This document shows positions 5,755-15,271 of a stretch of 44,471 bases of DNA, in pieces. The position numbers and the translations under genes are program-made. The notes under the pieces were generated by a model. The model made no database searches. It saw only the letters and a program-made list of their open reading frames with translations, and was not told the DNA's origin. Location of the stretch: positions 1 to 44,471 of the forward strand of contig CAJKDU010000020.1 in the NCBI GenBank assembly GCA_905198745.1, in the 5' to 3' direction. How positions within the stretch are numbered: position 1 is the first letter of the stretch; each line of letters starts with the position of its first letter. Origin of the DNA: an uncultured Prevotella sp. (GTDB lineage: Bacteria > Bacteroidota > Bacteroidia > Bacteroidales > Bacteroidaceae).

Positions 5755-8310
5755 ATGAAAAGATACGTACTATATGTCTTGCTGCTGTTTGCGGTTTCTG
5801 TGTCGGTATCGGCACAGTCGATGACAGACGATCAGGTGATGAAACTGGTGATGAAAGAGCATGAGCGTGGCGCTTCCCAATCGGAAATAGTGACCAAGCT
5901 GATGCAGAACGGAGTGGACATCAGTCAGATAAGGCGGGTGAAGAAAACTTATGAGCGCATGTCGAAGGGACAAGGACTTGGTCAGGTGTCGACACAAACA
6001 GCCAAAAGCGCTGTCAAGCAGGACGACCGAACAAGGGCCAACAACGGCGAGAAACGCCAGCCGCAGTTCAAGGTGAAAGACCTGCCGGGCACATACTATA
6101 GTCAGACCCAGGAAGAACGCCAGCTGCAGCAGGGCAAGATGGAGGATGCACTCAACACGTTTGCTCCCGACGACTCGCTGCAGGCAGAGCTGCTCATGGA
6201 GCAGGCTGTGCTCGACAAGTATCGCAAGCGTGTGTTCGGACGCGACATCTTCAACAAGAAGAACCTTTCGTTTGAACCTAACATGAACATTGCCACTCCT
6301 GCCAACTATCGACTGGGGCCAGGCGATGCGGTGTATGTGGAAATCTATGGTGCCTCGCAGAAGACGGTGGAAAGCACCGTGTCGCCAGACGGCACCATCA
6401 CCATAGAGGGCTATGGTCCAGTGCAAGTGAACGGTCTCACCGTGTCGCAGGCCAATGCCCGTCTGCGGTCTACCGTAGGCTCGCGCTACAGCAGTTCGCA
6501 GATACGCCTTACCGTGGGACAGACACGCACCATCATGGTCAACGTGATGGGCGAGGTGAAAGCGCCCGGCACATACACGCTGTCGGCTTTTGCCACCGTG
6601 TTCCATGCTCTCTATATGGCAGGCGGTATCAATGATTTGGGTACGCTGCGCAACATCAAGGTGTATCGTGGCGGCAAACTTATCTCTGCAGTAGATATCT
6701 ATGACTATATTCTCAACGGAAAACTGAGCGGCAACGTGCGCCTTACCGACAACGACGTGATTGTGGTGGGGCCCTACGACTGCCTGGTGAGCATCTCGGG
6801 CAAGGTGAAGCGCCCCATGTACTATGAAATGAAGAAAAACGAGAGCATCTCGACCTTGCTCCGTTATTCGGGCGGCTTCACGGGCGATGCCTACAAGAAG
6901 TCGGTGCGTGTGGTGCGCAAGACCGGCAGGGAGCATTCCATCTATAACGTGGGCGAATTCGAAATGGCTTCGTTCCGTATCAACGATGGTGACTCGGTGA
7001 GCGTAGACTCCGTGCTGGCACGCTATGAGAACATGGCTGAAATCAAAGGTGCCGTGTTCCGTCCCGGCATGTATCAGGTTGGCGGCGACATCAACAGTGT
7101 GCGCACGCTCATTGAGCATGCCGAGGGTGTGACCGAAGAAGCCTTTACGGCTCATGCCGTGATGCACCGCATGAAGGAAGACCGGACACTTGAGGTTATC
7201 CCTGTTGACGTGGCAGGCATCATGAGCGGCAAGGTGGCAGACATTCCGTTGAAGAGCAACGACGTGCTCTTCATTCCCGACAAGTCGGAACTGGTTCAGG
7301 ACCGCACCATCACCATTCACGGTGAGGTGCAGTATCCGGGCATCTACCGCTATGCCGACAACGAGACACTGGAAGACTTCATCCTGCAAGCCGGTGGATT
7401 GAAGAACACGGCTTCTACGGTCAAGGTGGACGTGGCGCGCCGTGTGAGCAATCCCAAGGCTCTCGACACCGACTCGCTCATAGCCCGAACCTATACGTTT
7501 GCCTTGAAGGAAGGCTTCGTCATCGACGGTCAGCCAGGTTTCACTCTACAACCCTACGACGAGGTCTATGTGCGTCGCAGTCCGGGCTACAGCGAGCAGC
7601 GCAACGTGGCGGTAGAGGGTGAGGTGATGTTTGCCGGCACCTATACGCTTACCACCCGCAACCAGCGGTTGAGCGACATCCTGAAAGCTGCAGGCGGAGC
7701 CAAGGACCGTGCCTACATCAAGGGCGCCCGACTGGAACGCCGGGTTAACGAGACCGAGCGCGTGCGCATGCAGGCCGTAATGGACAAGGCCAAGGAGGAG
7801 TATGAGCGCCAGATGATTGAGGAATCGCAGAATGGAGGCGTTAAGATAGACATAGCCAACAGCGAGCGCATGAAGAAATTTGTAGTGCCCGACTACTATC
7901 CGGTGGGCATAGAACTCGACAAGGCGCTTGCTAAGCCGGGATGCGATGAGGATCTGGTGCTCCGGGAAGGCGACCGCATTGTGGTGCCGCAATACACGGG
8001 AACCGTGAAGGTGAACGGCAGCGTGATGTATCCCAACACCATAGCCTACAAGAAGGGCAAGGGCGTCAGCTATTATGTGGACCAGGCCGGCGGCTTCAGC
8101 AGCAAGGCCAAGAAGGGCAATGCCTACATCGTTTACATGAACGGCATGGTGTCGAAGGTGCGCCACAATGCCAAGCCCGAACCTGGCTGCGAAATCGTGA
8201 TACCCGAGAAGTCGGTTAACAAGATGAGCACAGCCGAGAAAATGACCATAGGTACCTCTGTAGCTTCGATAGCCACGATGATTGCTACACTGGCCAATAT
8301 CATCAAATAG
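5755..8310 (+). CDS. SLBB-domain polysaccharide export outer-membrane protein
   Basis: The protein has 851 residues from the ATG at 5755. This start is preferred because it is followed at once by a signal peptide (MKRYVLYVLLLFAVSVSVSA); an upstream TTG at 5710 would add 15 unlikely residues. Residues about 183-270 form the polysaccharide export (Wza/OPX) domain, with the typical YRLGPGDAVYVEI and VSPDGTITIEGYGPV. About five or six SLBB beta-grasp repeats follow (GEVKAPGTYTL, GEVQYPGIYRY, GEVMFAGTYTL, GSVMYPNTIAY). The end is hydrophobic (ASIATMIATLANIIK) and may anchor the protein. It is much longer than enteric Wza, as is common in Bacteroidetes. It is the first gene of the exopolysaccharide locus, and its GC content resembles the chromosome rather than the AT-rich genes after it. 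Confidence 0.92.
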   Translation: MKRYVLYVLLLFAVSVSVSAQSMTDDQVMKLVMKEHERGASQSEIVTKLMQNGVDISQIRRVKKTYERMSKGQGLGQVSTQTAKSAVKQDDRTRANNGEKRQPQFKVKDLPGTYYSQTQEERQLQQGKMEDALNTFAPDDSLQAELLMEQAVLDKYRKRVFGRDIFNKKNLSFEPNMNIATPANYRLGPGDAVYVEIYGASQKTVESTVSPDGTITIEGYGPVQVNGLTVSQANARLRSTVGSRYSSSQIRLTVGQTRTIMVNVMGEVKAPGTYTLSAFATVFHALYMAGGINDLGTLRNIKVYRGGKLISAVDIYDYILNGKLSGNVRLTDNDVIVVGPYDCLVSISGKVKRPMYYEMKKNESISTLLRYSGGFTGDAYKKSVRVVRKTGREHSIYNVGEFEMASFRINDGDSVSVDSVLARYENMAEIKGAVFRPGMYQVGGDINSVRTLIEHAEGVTEEAFTAHAVMHRMKEDRTLEVIPVDVAGIMSGKVADIPLKSNDVLFIPDKSELVQDRTITIHGEVQYPGIYRYADNETLEDFILQAGGLKNTASTVKVDVARRVSNPKALDTDSLIARTYTFALKEGFVIDGQPGFTLQPYDEVYVRRSPGYSEQRNVAVEGEVMFAGTYTLTTRNQRLSDILKAAGGAKDRAYIKGARLERRVNETERVRMQAVMDKAKEEYERQMIEESQNGGVKIDIANSERMKKFVVPDYYPVGIELDKALAKPGCDEDLVLREGDRIVVPQYTGTVKVNGSVMYPNTIAYKKGKGVSYYVDQAGGFSSKAKKGNAYIVYMNGMVSKVRHNAKPEPGCEIVIPEKSVNKMSTAEKMTIGTSVASIATMIATLANIIK

Positions 8311-8430
8311 GATCGACATGAAATATCCAATAGGAATACAGAATTTTGAATGATTACGTCTTGAATCGTCCACGGTGTTTCGGAAAGAGTCGTTTCATCT
8401 AAATAGTAATATAAATATGTAAGTAGAGAT

Positions 8431-9771
8431 ATGCTAAAGTTGCTTTTCAAGAACAAGAATAAACGTAGCACCATGTTGCACAAGAACATTTTATATTCTG
8501 CGATATTAAAGGTTATTGGGCTTACTTGTTCTCTACTCATTGTTCCTGTCACCTTAGGTTATCTCAATGATGAGGTTTATGGCATTTGGCTTACCATGTC
8601 GTCAATTCTTTACTGGTTTGCCTTTTTTGACATAGGTTTGGGGAATGGTATGCGCAACTATCTGACGGAAGCAATTTCCCAAGGTGATTACAACCTTGCA
8701 CGCTCCTATATCTCCACAACGCTTATCCTTTTGACAGGTTTGGCTTTACTGATAGGGTGTGTTGCCGCCATACCATTGACGGCTGTTGACATGAACAGTC
8801 TGTTCAACACGACTTCAGTTTCGGGTACGGAACTGCGCAAAGCCTTGGCTATCGCCATAATCTTTACATTGGCATTGTTCGTAGTGAAAAACATTGGCTA
8901 TTTGTTCGTTGCACTCCAAAAGTATGCTATAAACGACTTTCTGACCGTTTTCAGCAGTGTATTGGCATTATTGGTCATTTATGTATTGACCAAGACTACA
9001 ACTGGCAATTTGATGTATGTGATTTGTGCCTTTACTGGAATACCAGTGCTCTTCTATATTTTGGCAGCAGTGCCGATATTTCATAAATACAAAAAGATGC
9101 GCCCGTCTATCCACTCCTTTGACATTGCATTGGGGCGAAAAATTGTGGGCAAGGGATTGGGGTTCTTTTTCATACAGATTACAAGTTGCTTGGTTATATA
9201 TGGTTCATCCAACCTGTTCATAACTCAATATGCAGGTCCCAAAGACGTTACGACCTATAATATAGCCTATAAGTTCTTTAACCTGTTGGCAATCGGATAC
9301 ACCGTGGTAATTTCTCCGATGTGGAATGCATATACAGACGCTTATGTCAAAGGGGATATGGCATGGATACACAAAACATTCAAGAGGTCTTTAAATATGT
9401 GGGGCTTGACTGTGCTTGTTGGATTTATCATGCTTGCATCATGCAGTTTGTTTTATCGGCTATGGATTGGTCAAACAATACAAATTCCTTTCGCCTTGTC
9501 TATGAGCGTCTTCTTTTATATAACAATGTTCAATTTAAATAATTGTGTAACCTATCTGCTCAACGGACTCAATAAAATACGTGTACAAATATACACATCT
9601 GTAATATTTACAGCCATCTATATTGTCTTTGTCACACAGGTTTGGAAAAATATTGGAACCATTGGCATTGTTATCGGAATGGCTGCAAGTTATGGAATGA
9701 TGGCTATCATACACTTCTATCAATGTCGCTTGCTGATAAGCCAACGAGCCAAGGGCATTTGGAACAAATAA
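8431..9771 (+). CDS. Wzx-like polysaccharide flippase (MOP superfamily)
   Basis: The protein has 446 residues with about 12 hydrophobic segments spread over the whole length, and a short basic N-terminus (KLLFKNKNKR). The pattern matches the oligosaccharide flippase / polysaccharide biosynthesis family, which moves undecaprenyl-linked repeat units across the inner membrane. Conserved-looking pieces include LTCSLLIVPVTLGYLNDEVYGIW near the start and the loop IGLGNGMRNYL. A second in-frame ATG at 8473 (MLHKNILYS) is a possible start. It is the first gene of the AT-rich variable block, 120 bases after the exporter and followed at 73 bases by a glycosyltransferase gene. Confidence 0.88.
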   Translation: MLKLLFKNKNKRSTMLHKNILYSAILKVIGLTCSLLIVPVTLGYLNDEVYGIWLTMSSILYWFAFFDIGLGNGMRNYLTEAISQGDYNLARSYISTTLILLTGLALLIGCVAAIPLTAVDMNSLFNTTSVSGTELRKALAIAIIFTLALFVVKNIGYLFVALQKYAINDFLTVFSSVLALLVIYVLTKTTTGNLMYVICAFTGIPVLFYILAAVPIFHKYKKMRPSIHSFDIALGRKIVGKGLGFFFIQITSCLVIYGSSNLFITQYAGPKDVTTYNIAYKFFNLLAIGYTVVISPMWNAYTDAYVKGDMAWIHKTFKRSLNMWGLTVLVGFIMLASCSLFYRLWIGQTIQIPFALSMSVFFYITMFNLNNCVTYLLNGLNKIRVQIYTSVIFTAIYIVFVTQVWKNIGTIGIVIGMAASYGMMAIIHFYQCRLLISQRAKGIWNK

Positions 9772-9843
9772 AATCATACGGCAAAATACTTTTATCAGCA
9801 AAATGCCGTTTATATATAGAACATTCTTGATTAAGAGTAATAC

Positions 9844-11094
9844 ATGAGCAATAAAATAAGTGTTATAACCGTAGTTTACAATGACGTAAAGAATTTACGT
9901 CAGACCATGGAGAGCTATTTCTCACAGACTTGGAAGGACAAGGAATATATCGTCATTGATGGTGGTAGCACAGATGGAACGGTCGACATTATCAAGGAAT
10001 ATGCCAATCGTTTGGCTTATTGGTGTTCCGAGCCAGACAACGGAATCTATGATGCCATGAATAAAGGCATTATTAAAGCTACAGGTGATTGGATAAATAT
10101 TCTGAATAGTGGAGATGTATACTCATCTAACACCTCTTTAGAATATGCTTTCCACAATTGCAATCCTGATAGTGCTGATATTATATATGGTGATAGTATT
10201 ATGCAGAAGAATGGGCACTTGTTTTACAGGCCTGCGACTGACAATATTGCGTTGTTGAGCAGAATGCCAATATACAGACATGGATCATCTTTTGTCAGAA
10301 CAGAAATTCATAAATCACATCTTTTTGACTTATCTAAAAAAGAAGAATATGGCTTTGCACTTGATTGGTATTTGATTTATTCTCTTTATAAAAACAAGTA
10401 TAGGTTTGTACACACAAATGCAATTATTGAAACCTTTGAAGCTGAAGGTATGTCAAACAAGCCTCTAAGGGGAGAAATTCTAAACTACAGGATTATTTTG
10501 AGTGATGGCTTTACATGGAGAAAATTACTATTTTTCATTAAGTCCTTTTGTCGAGTGGCTTTTGTGGAAAGTTTCCTATATAAAATACTATGTAAATTCA
10601 TTCTTGGTACATATACAAATACAATCGTTCCGCATTTCCCTGTATGGCATATCAGACGAAAAGCACTTAGAGCTATAGGCACTACGATAGGGAAAGATAC
10701 GTATATTGAGAGACATTGTCATATAATGAGTCCAAACAAACTAAAAATAGGAGATTTTACTCATATAAACCGCATGACCACGCTTGATGCGAGAGGTGGA
10801 CTCAAAATTGGTAATAGTGTATCGGTATCACACGGAGTAATGATTATGACAGGCAGTCATGATTTTAATTCAAAAAAATTTTTTGTGAGATTTCTGCCTA
10901 CAACAATAGAAGACTATGTGTGGATAGGTTGTGGGGCTATTGTCTTGCAAAATGTCACTATAGGAAGGGGAGCCGTTGTTGCTGCTGGAGCTGTCGTAAC
11001 GAAAGATGTTCCTGCCTATTCTGTTGTTGGGGGGGTTCCTGCAAGGATAATAGGACATCGAAGTGATGATTTGGATTACAAATGTAAGCCATAA
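9844..11094 (+). CDS. Glycosyltransferase family 2 fused to a hexapeptide-repeat acyltransferase
   Basis: The protein has 416 residues and two enzymes in one chain. Residues 1 to about 215 are a GT-A family 2 domain (ISVITVVYND, DGGSTDGTVDII, GIYDAMNKGI, ILNSGDVY). It resembles the separate enzyme at 15272-16027 and WcaE-type transferases. A hydrophobic or amphipathic linker with LLFFIKSFCRVAFVESFLYK follows. Residues about 279-410 are a left-handed beta-helix acyltransferase of the WcaF/CysE kind (IGDFTHIN, IGNSVSVSHG, VWIGCGAIVLQNVTIG, VVGGVPARIIG) with the probable catalytic His near 337 in TGSHDFN. It probably adds one sugar and acetylates the growing unit. No stop or shift separates the halves; the two activities are usually encoded by separate genes. 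Confidence 0.88.
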   Translation: MSNKISVITVVYNDVKNLRQTMESYFSQTWKDKEYIVIDGGSTDGTVDIIKEYANRLAYWCSEPDNGIYDAMNKGIIKATGDWINILNSGDVYSSNTSLEYAFHNCNPDSADIIYGDSIMQKNGHLFYRPATDNIALLSRMPIYRHGSSFVRTEIHKSHLFDLSKKEEYGFALDWYLIYSLYKNKYRFVHTNAIIETFEAEGMSNKPLRGEILNYRIILSDGFTWRKLLFFIKSFCRVAFVESFLYKILCKFILGTYTNTIVPHFPVWHIRRKALRAIGTTIGKDTYIERHCHIMSPNKLKIGDFTHINRMTTLDARGGLKIGNSVSVSHGVMIMTGSHDFNSKKFFVRFLPTTIEDYVWIGCGAIVLQNVTIGRGAVVAAGAVVTKDVPAYSVVGGVPARIIGHRSDDLDYKCKP

Positions 11095-11148
11095 CCCCAC
11101 AGGGATATCCTTAATAGATTTGATAAATTCAACTTAAACCGAAAAGAA

Positions 11149-12198
11149 ATGGAAAGTAAAGCTTCAAGAGAAATAGACGTACTTGCTATAATAAGAAAGG
11201 TTCTTTCAAGAAAAAAAGAGTTATGCATATTCTTGTCTGTCTTTTTTACCTTGGGACTTATCGTAGCATTGACACAACAAAAAAAATTTACCTCATACGT
11301 AACATTAGCCCCTGAAGCGACAAGTATGGGTATGTCTCAGAATCTAAGCGATATTGCAGGGGCTATAGGAGTAGATATCGGCGGAGGCAAATCCTCTGTT
11401 GATGCCATTTATCCTGATATTTATCCTGACGTATTTGCATCTATAGATTTTGTCGTCAAACTTTTTGATATACCTGTAAATGTGAAAGGTATAACAAAGA
11501 CATACTACGCACATTTAAAAGAAGACACAAAAATTCCATTTTGGAACTACCCTTCTATGTGGTTGACAAATATGTTTGCCAAGAAAGATACTACAATAAA
11601 TAAAGGTAAGACAACCCCATATTGTTTGACAACAGAACAGGATGCCATCTGCAATGCCATTATTAAAAATGTTGGATGCCAAATAAATAAGGGAACAAAT
11701 GTAATAACCATATCCGTAACTGATACGGATGCGAAGGTGGCGGCATGTCTTGCTGATACAGTAAAGAATAGACTCCAAGAATACATTACACTTTACAGGA
11801 CTCAAAAAGCTCGTCAAGACCTTTCCTATGCAAAGAGAATAAATGCAGAAGCGAAGGCTGCTTATGAAAAAGCTCGCCAAAAATATTCTGCTTTTGCCGA
11901 TGCTAATATGGATGTGCAGTTAATGTCTTATCAGTCAAAGATGGAAGATTTGGAGAATGATATGCAATTAAAATTCAATAGTTATTCTCAAACAGCACAG
12001 CAGGTACAAAAGGCTGAAGAGAAAATACAGGAGAATACGCCAGCATTTACTGTCATTCAGAATGCATCCGTTCCATTAAGGCCATCAAGTATGCCAAGGT
12101 CTATGACCATTGTCATTTATCTTTTTGTTGGTTTGTTTGTTGATGTTCTTTGGGTATTAGGATTAAGCCATATTTTTCATAGAAACAATAAAAAATAG
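11149..12198 (+). CDS. Wzz-like chain-length determinant protein
   Basis: The protein has 349 residues with the typical two-helix topology: TM1 near residues 25-43 (LCIFLSVFFTLGLIVAL) and TM2 near 322-345 (IVIYLFVGLFVDVLWVLGL) preceded by a short Pro/Arg stretch (PLRPSSMPRSM). Between them is a periplasmic domain ending in a coiled-coil-rich region (residues about 215-300, rich in Ala, Lys, Glu, Gln). The N-terminus EIDVLAIIRKVLSRKKEL matches the Wzz family start. No C-terminal tyrosine kinase domain is present, so this is a chain-length regulator without a fused autokinase. It sits 54 bases after the previous gene and 3 bases before the polymerase gene, consistent with Wzx/Wzy-type assembly. 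Confidence 0.87.
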   Translation: MESKASREIDVLAIIRKVLSRKKELCIFLSVFFTLGLIVALTQQKKFTSYVTLAPEATSMGMSQNLSDIAGAIGVDIGGGKSSVDAIYPDIYPDVFASIDFVVKLFDIPVNVKGITKTYYAHLKEDTKIPFWNYPSMWLTNMFAKKDTTINKGKTTPYCLTTEQDAICNAIIKNVGCQINKGTNVITISVTDTDAKVAACLADTVKNRLQEYITLYRTQKARQDLSYAKRINAEAKAAYEKARQKYSAFADANMDVQLMSYQSKMEDLENDMQLKFNSYSQTAQQVQKAEEKIQENTPAFTVIQNASVPLRPSSMPRSMTIVIYLFVGLFVDVLWVLGLSHIFHRNNKK

Positions 12199-12201
12199 TA
12201 A

Positions 12202-13362
12202 ATGGAATTTGCCTATCCGTACTTGTTGTTGGTTTTTGCTTATGGAAGTCTTGCAATATATGCGCATTATAATCAAGACTCCAGAGAAAAGACAATATAT
12301 GTAAATGTATTGTCCGTAATACTTTTTGTGTGTTTCTTTGGACTTCGTGGTTTTGTCGCCTATGATTGGACTGTATATTATGAAGAGTTTCAAAGTGTTA
12401 CAGATTTGCAAACTTTGTTTACCCTTCCTTATAACAAATGGGTATGGGAGCCTGGTTTCATGATATTTGGTGTTATATGCAAGACCATTTATCCTAATTA
12501 TTTTTTCTTTCAATTTCTTTGTATATTGATTAATACGGCACTTTTGATGAATTTCTTTAGACGCTATATAGACAATATACCCTTGGCATTTATGATTATG
12601 CTTGCCATGAGTGGCATTGAGATAAACATAAACTTATTACGTAATTCTATATCTATTCTGTTATTCATTAATTCTATCAGATTTATTGAAGAAAAGAAAT
12701 TCTTACCTTATTTGCTAATATGTTTGTTGGGCTTTACTTTTCATACATCTGCTCTCGCATACATTCCTCTGTATTTCATATTGAATCGTAATATAAATAA
12801 ATATATTATGTTGGTTGTTTTTATTGCAGCCAATATCATTTACTTATTTCATATTCCTATTCTCAAATCCATTATACTTTTGTTTGTAGATATTCTGATG
12901 CCTTCTACAAAACTTTGGATTGAAGCTTATCTCAACATGGATAACAGTACAGGTTCTGTACTCAGCATTGGCTATCTTGAACGACTATTTACGGGTGTGA
13001 TGTTATTCATATATATGAACAAACTTAAATCTATGCGAAATGGATCGAACATATTTGTGAATAGCATGTTTTTATATTTGTGCATTTTCTTGTTCCTTAG
13101 TGAGTTCAGAACGATTAGTCAAAGATGCTCGTTCCTTTTCGTATATGCCTATTGGGTGGTTTGGATAGATTTCATAAAATGTTTCACTTTACATAACAAC
13201 AAAATCCTTTATCTTACATTTATAGGATTGTATAGTATGTTGAAAGTTTATAGCGGTAATAACACAGCAATGGCAGATTATTATAATATCATGTTTGAAA
13301 ATCATTCTTACAATGAACGATTCTTACATTTTAGGAAACATTTTAATGATGTGAAACGATGA
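12202..13362 (+). CDS. EpsG/Wzy-like polysaccharide polymerase
   Basis: The protein has 386 residues and about 10-11 membrane helices. The early motif FFGLRGFVAYDWTVYYEEF and the central LLRNSISILLFINSIRFIEEKK with FTFHTSALAYIPLYFIL are typical of the EpsG family, which polymerises lipid-linked repeat units on the outer side of the inner membrane. It begins 3 bases after the Wzz-like gene and overlaps the next gene by 4 bases, so translation is probably coupled. It is very AT-rich. Assignment as the polymerase rests on topology, family motifs and locus logic, because no other polymerase candidate is present. Confidence 0.87.
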   Translation: MEFAYPYLLLVFAYGSLAIYAHYNQDSREKTIYVNVLSVILFVCFFGLRGFVAYDWTVYYEEFQSVTDLQTLFTLPYNKWVWEPGFMIFGVICKTIYPNYFFFQFLCILINTALLMNFFRRYIDNIPLAFMIMLAMSGIEININLLRNSISILLFINSIRFIEEKKFLPYLLICLLGFTFHTSALAYIPLYFILNRNINKYIMLVVFIAANIIYLFHIPILKSIILLFVDILMPSTKLWIEAYLNMDNSTGSVLSIGYLERLFTGVMLFIYMNKLKSMRNGSNIFVNSMFLYLCIFLFLSEFRTISQRCSFLFVYAYWVVWIDFIKCFTLHNNKILYLTFIGLYSMLKVYSGNNTAMADYYNIMFENHSYNERFLHFRKHFNDVKR

Positions 13363-14399
13363 AACAGAAAGTACTATTTGTAGATTATACTTATCAAAAA
13401 GGACACGTGAATTTCAATCAGATTCACATTGATGCTATAAAGGAAGCTGGCTACGATGTAGACATTGTCCTTCATTCTGATATAGCTGCTTGTTTGAATT
13501 ATTCGGAAAAAGATTATGTTTTAAGATTACCCAATAGCTTGAGACAACGAAACAATAGCCCTATACTTAACCGCATAGTATATATCATCATTCTATTGTG
13601 GATAAAAATCAAGGTGTTCAGGTTCTCAAAATATGCTCATGTCGTGGTGTCAAGTTGTGACGAACCGACATTGGGATTGTTTCCCTTATGCCGAAATATG
13701 TATATAATGTGTCATAACACAGCTTCGGTGCATTCTAAGGTTAAACGCTTTTTCTTGAAACGTTTGTCACGGCACAATATGTTTCTTGTCTTTGACGAGT
13801 ATATGAAGACACCATTTATTAAATATGGCATCACAAACGTCAAGATTGTGTCGCATGGTTGTGTGCCACCTTTTAATGCTTATAGTGAAAAAGATTTACC
13901 AGAAGAAATAAAAGGCTTCAGAAAAGCCATATTCCATCCATCCTCAAAAGCTGATACATCTTTTGTGAAGAGTCTTGTCGCTAATACTGAATTGTGCGAT
14001 TTTCTTCAAAAGGAAAATATCCTATTGTTGATTCATGGTAAAAAAGAAGAGGTGGGTAATTTATCTGGCAACATTCGCTTCATTTCGGGGTTCATGCCAA
14101 CCGAGGTTTATCACGCCGTCTTTATGAGGGCAGATGTGATATTGTTGGCTTATCCTTCCTCTTTTCAGCATCAAGTCAGTGGGGTGAGCTTTGAATGTGT
14201 CGCTAATAAAAAGAATATTCTTGTGCGTGAACATCCAGCATTGAACTATTGCAAGGATTTCTATAATTATGACCCGATATTCAGTAATAATAAGGAACTT
14301 CTGCAAAAATTGAGGAATATGAATTATCACCCCTCTGATTACAAATGTGTCGTATATGCCAAAGACCTGATTCCTAATTATAAAGAAATATTTGAATGA
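13359..14399 (+). CDS. Glycosyltransferase, GT-B-like
   Basis: The protein has 346 residues. The start MKQKVLFVDYTYQKGHVNF and the C-terminal half (GNIRFISGFMPTEVYHAVFMRADVILLAYPSSFQHQVSG, then SFECVANKKNILV) resemble GT-B fold glycosyltransferases with a nucleotide-sugar site in the second domain, although the classic E-x7-E of family 4 is not obvious. It overlaps the preceding polymerase and the next transferase by 4 bases each (ATGA), so the three genes form a coupled unit. Probable role: addition of one sugar to the undecaprenyl-linked unit at the cytoplasmic face. The exact sugar cannot be read from the sequence. Confidence 0.7.
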   Translation: MKQKVLFVDYTYQKGHVNFNQIHIDAIKEAGYDVDIVLHSDIAACLNYSEKDYVLRLPNSLRQRNNSPILNRIVYIIILLWIKIKVFRFSKYAHVVVSSCDEPTLGLFPLCRNMYIMCHNTASVHSKVKRFFLKRLSRHNMFLVFDEYMKTPFIKYGITNVKIVSHGCVPPFNAYSEKDLPEEIKGFRKAIFHPSSKADTSFVKSLVANTELCDFLQKENILLLIHGKKEEVGNLSGNIRFISGFMPTEVYHAVFMRADVILLAYPSSFQHQVSGVSFECVANKKNILVREHPALNYCKDFYNYDPIFSNNKELLQKLRNMNYHPSDYKCVVYAKDLIPNYKEIFE

Positions 14400-15208
14400 T
14401 GAAAATATCTGTTATCATACCTTCATACAAACCGGGAGAATATATAAAAGAATGTCTGTCTTCCTTGAAACGACAAACCCTTTCTCCATGCGATTTTGAA
14501 ATTATTGTCGTGTTGAATGGATGCGGCGATCCTTATCTATCCGTCTTAAAAAACTATATCGAAGAAGTAAATCTTGTAAACGCCCATATTATCCAGACCG
14601 ACACACCAGGAGTTTCCAATGCCAGAAATTTGGGCATTGATTCCGCAAAAGGAGAATTTCTGTTGTTTATTGATGATGATGATTGGATCAGTGAAAATTA
14701 CTTGGAAAATCTTTTAGCCTTGGCTTCAACGGATACTATATCCAATTCCAATGTCCTTTTAATCGAGGATGGGAGTGAAAAGACATTGCCCTATTTTCTG
14801 TCTAATGCATACCAACGCTGTTCCTCCTGTTCTGCATTAAACTTGTTCAATGCAAGAAGTTTCCTTTCTTCTGCTTGGGGAAAACTGATACCGAAAGATG
14901 TGATAGAAAACAGAAGATTTGACACAACACATAAATTGGGAGAAGATTCCTTTTTTATGTTTTGCATATCAGATAGAATCCAGCACATAGCGTTGGCTTC
15001 TGAAGACACTATCTATTATGTGAGAGCAAGACAAGGTTCCGCTTCACGTAGGAAATACAAGTATTCAACACGAGTAGTCGTTGCCGCCAGGTTGACGAAG
15101 AGCTATCTTTTTCAATATATGAAGAGTCCATTCAAATATAATTTCCTGTTTTGGGCATCAAGAGTCGCTGCCACCATCATTAAGCTAAGAAAAAAAGAAT
15201 ACGTTTAA
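14396..15208 (+). CDS. Family 2 glycosyltransferase
   Basis: The protein has 270 residues of GT-A fold. Recognisable parts are SVIIPSYKPGEYIKECLSSL, GVSNARNLGIDSAKGEFLLFIDDDDW (the nucleotide-sugar/metal DDD motif near residue 95) and LGEDSFFMFCI in the acceptor-side region. The C-terminus is basic and could contact the membrane. The start codon overlaps the previous stop (ATGATGA), with a second possible ATG three bases on. It is one of four glycosyltransferase genes in the locus. The sugar and linkage are unknown. Confidence 0.87.
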   Translation: MMKISVIIPSYKPGEYIKECLSSLKRQTLSPCDFEIIVVLNGCGDPYLSVLKNYIEEVNLVNAHIIQTDTPGVSNARNLGIDSAKGEFLLFIDDDDWISENYLENLLALASTDTISNSNVLLIEDGSEKTLPYFLSNAYQRCSSCSALNLFNARSFLSSAWGKLIPKDVIENRRFDTTHKLGEDSFFMFCISDRIQHIALASEDTIYYVRARQGSASRRKYKYSTRVVVAARLTKSYLFQYMKSPFKYNFLFWASRVAATIIKLRKKEYV

Positions 15209-15271
15209 GTTAAGCATTAAAGAGAGGTCTATTTTACAGGATAGAGCTATATACAATATAAGTTTTGACTA

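Noticed and set aside
5770..7389. A 539-codon minus-strand frame
   Set aside because: Shadow of the SLBB exporter gene; no plausible domain.
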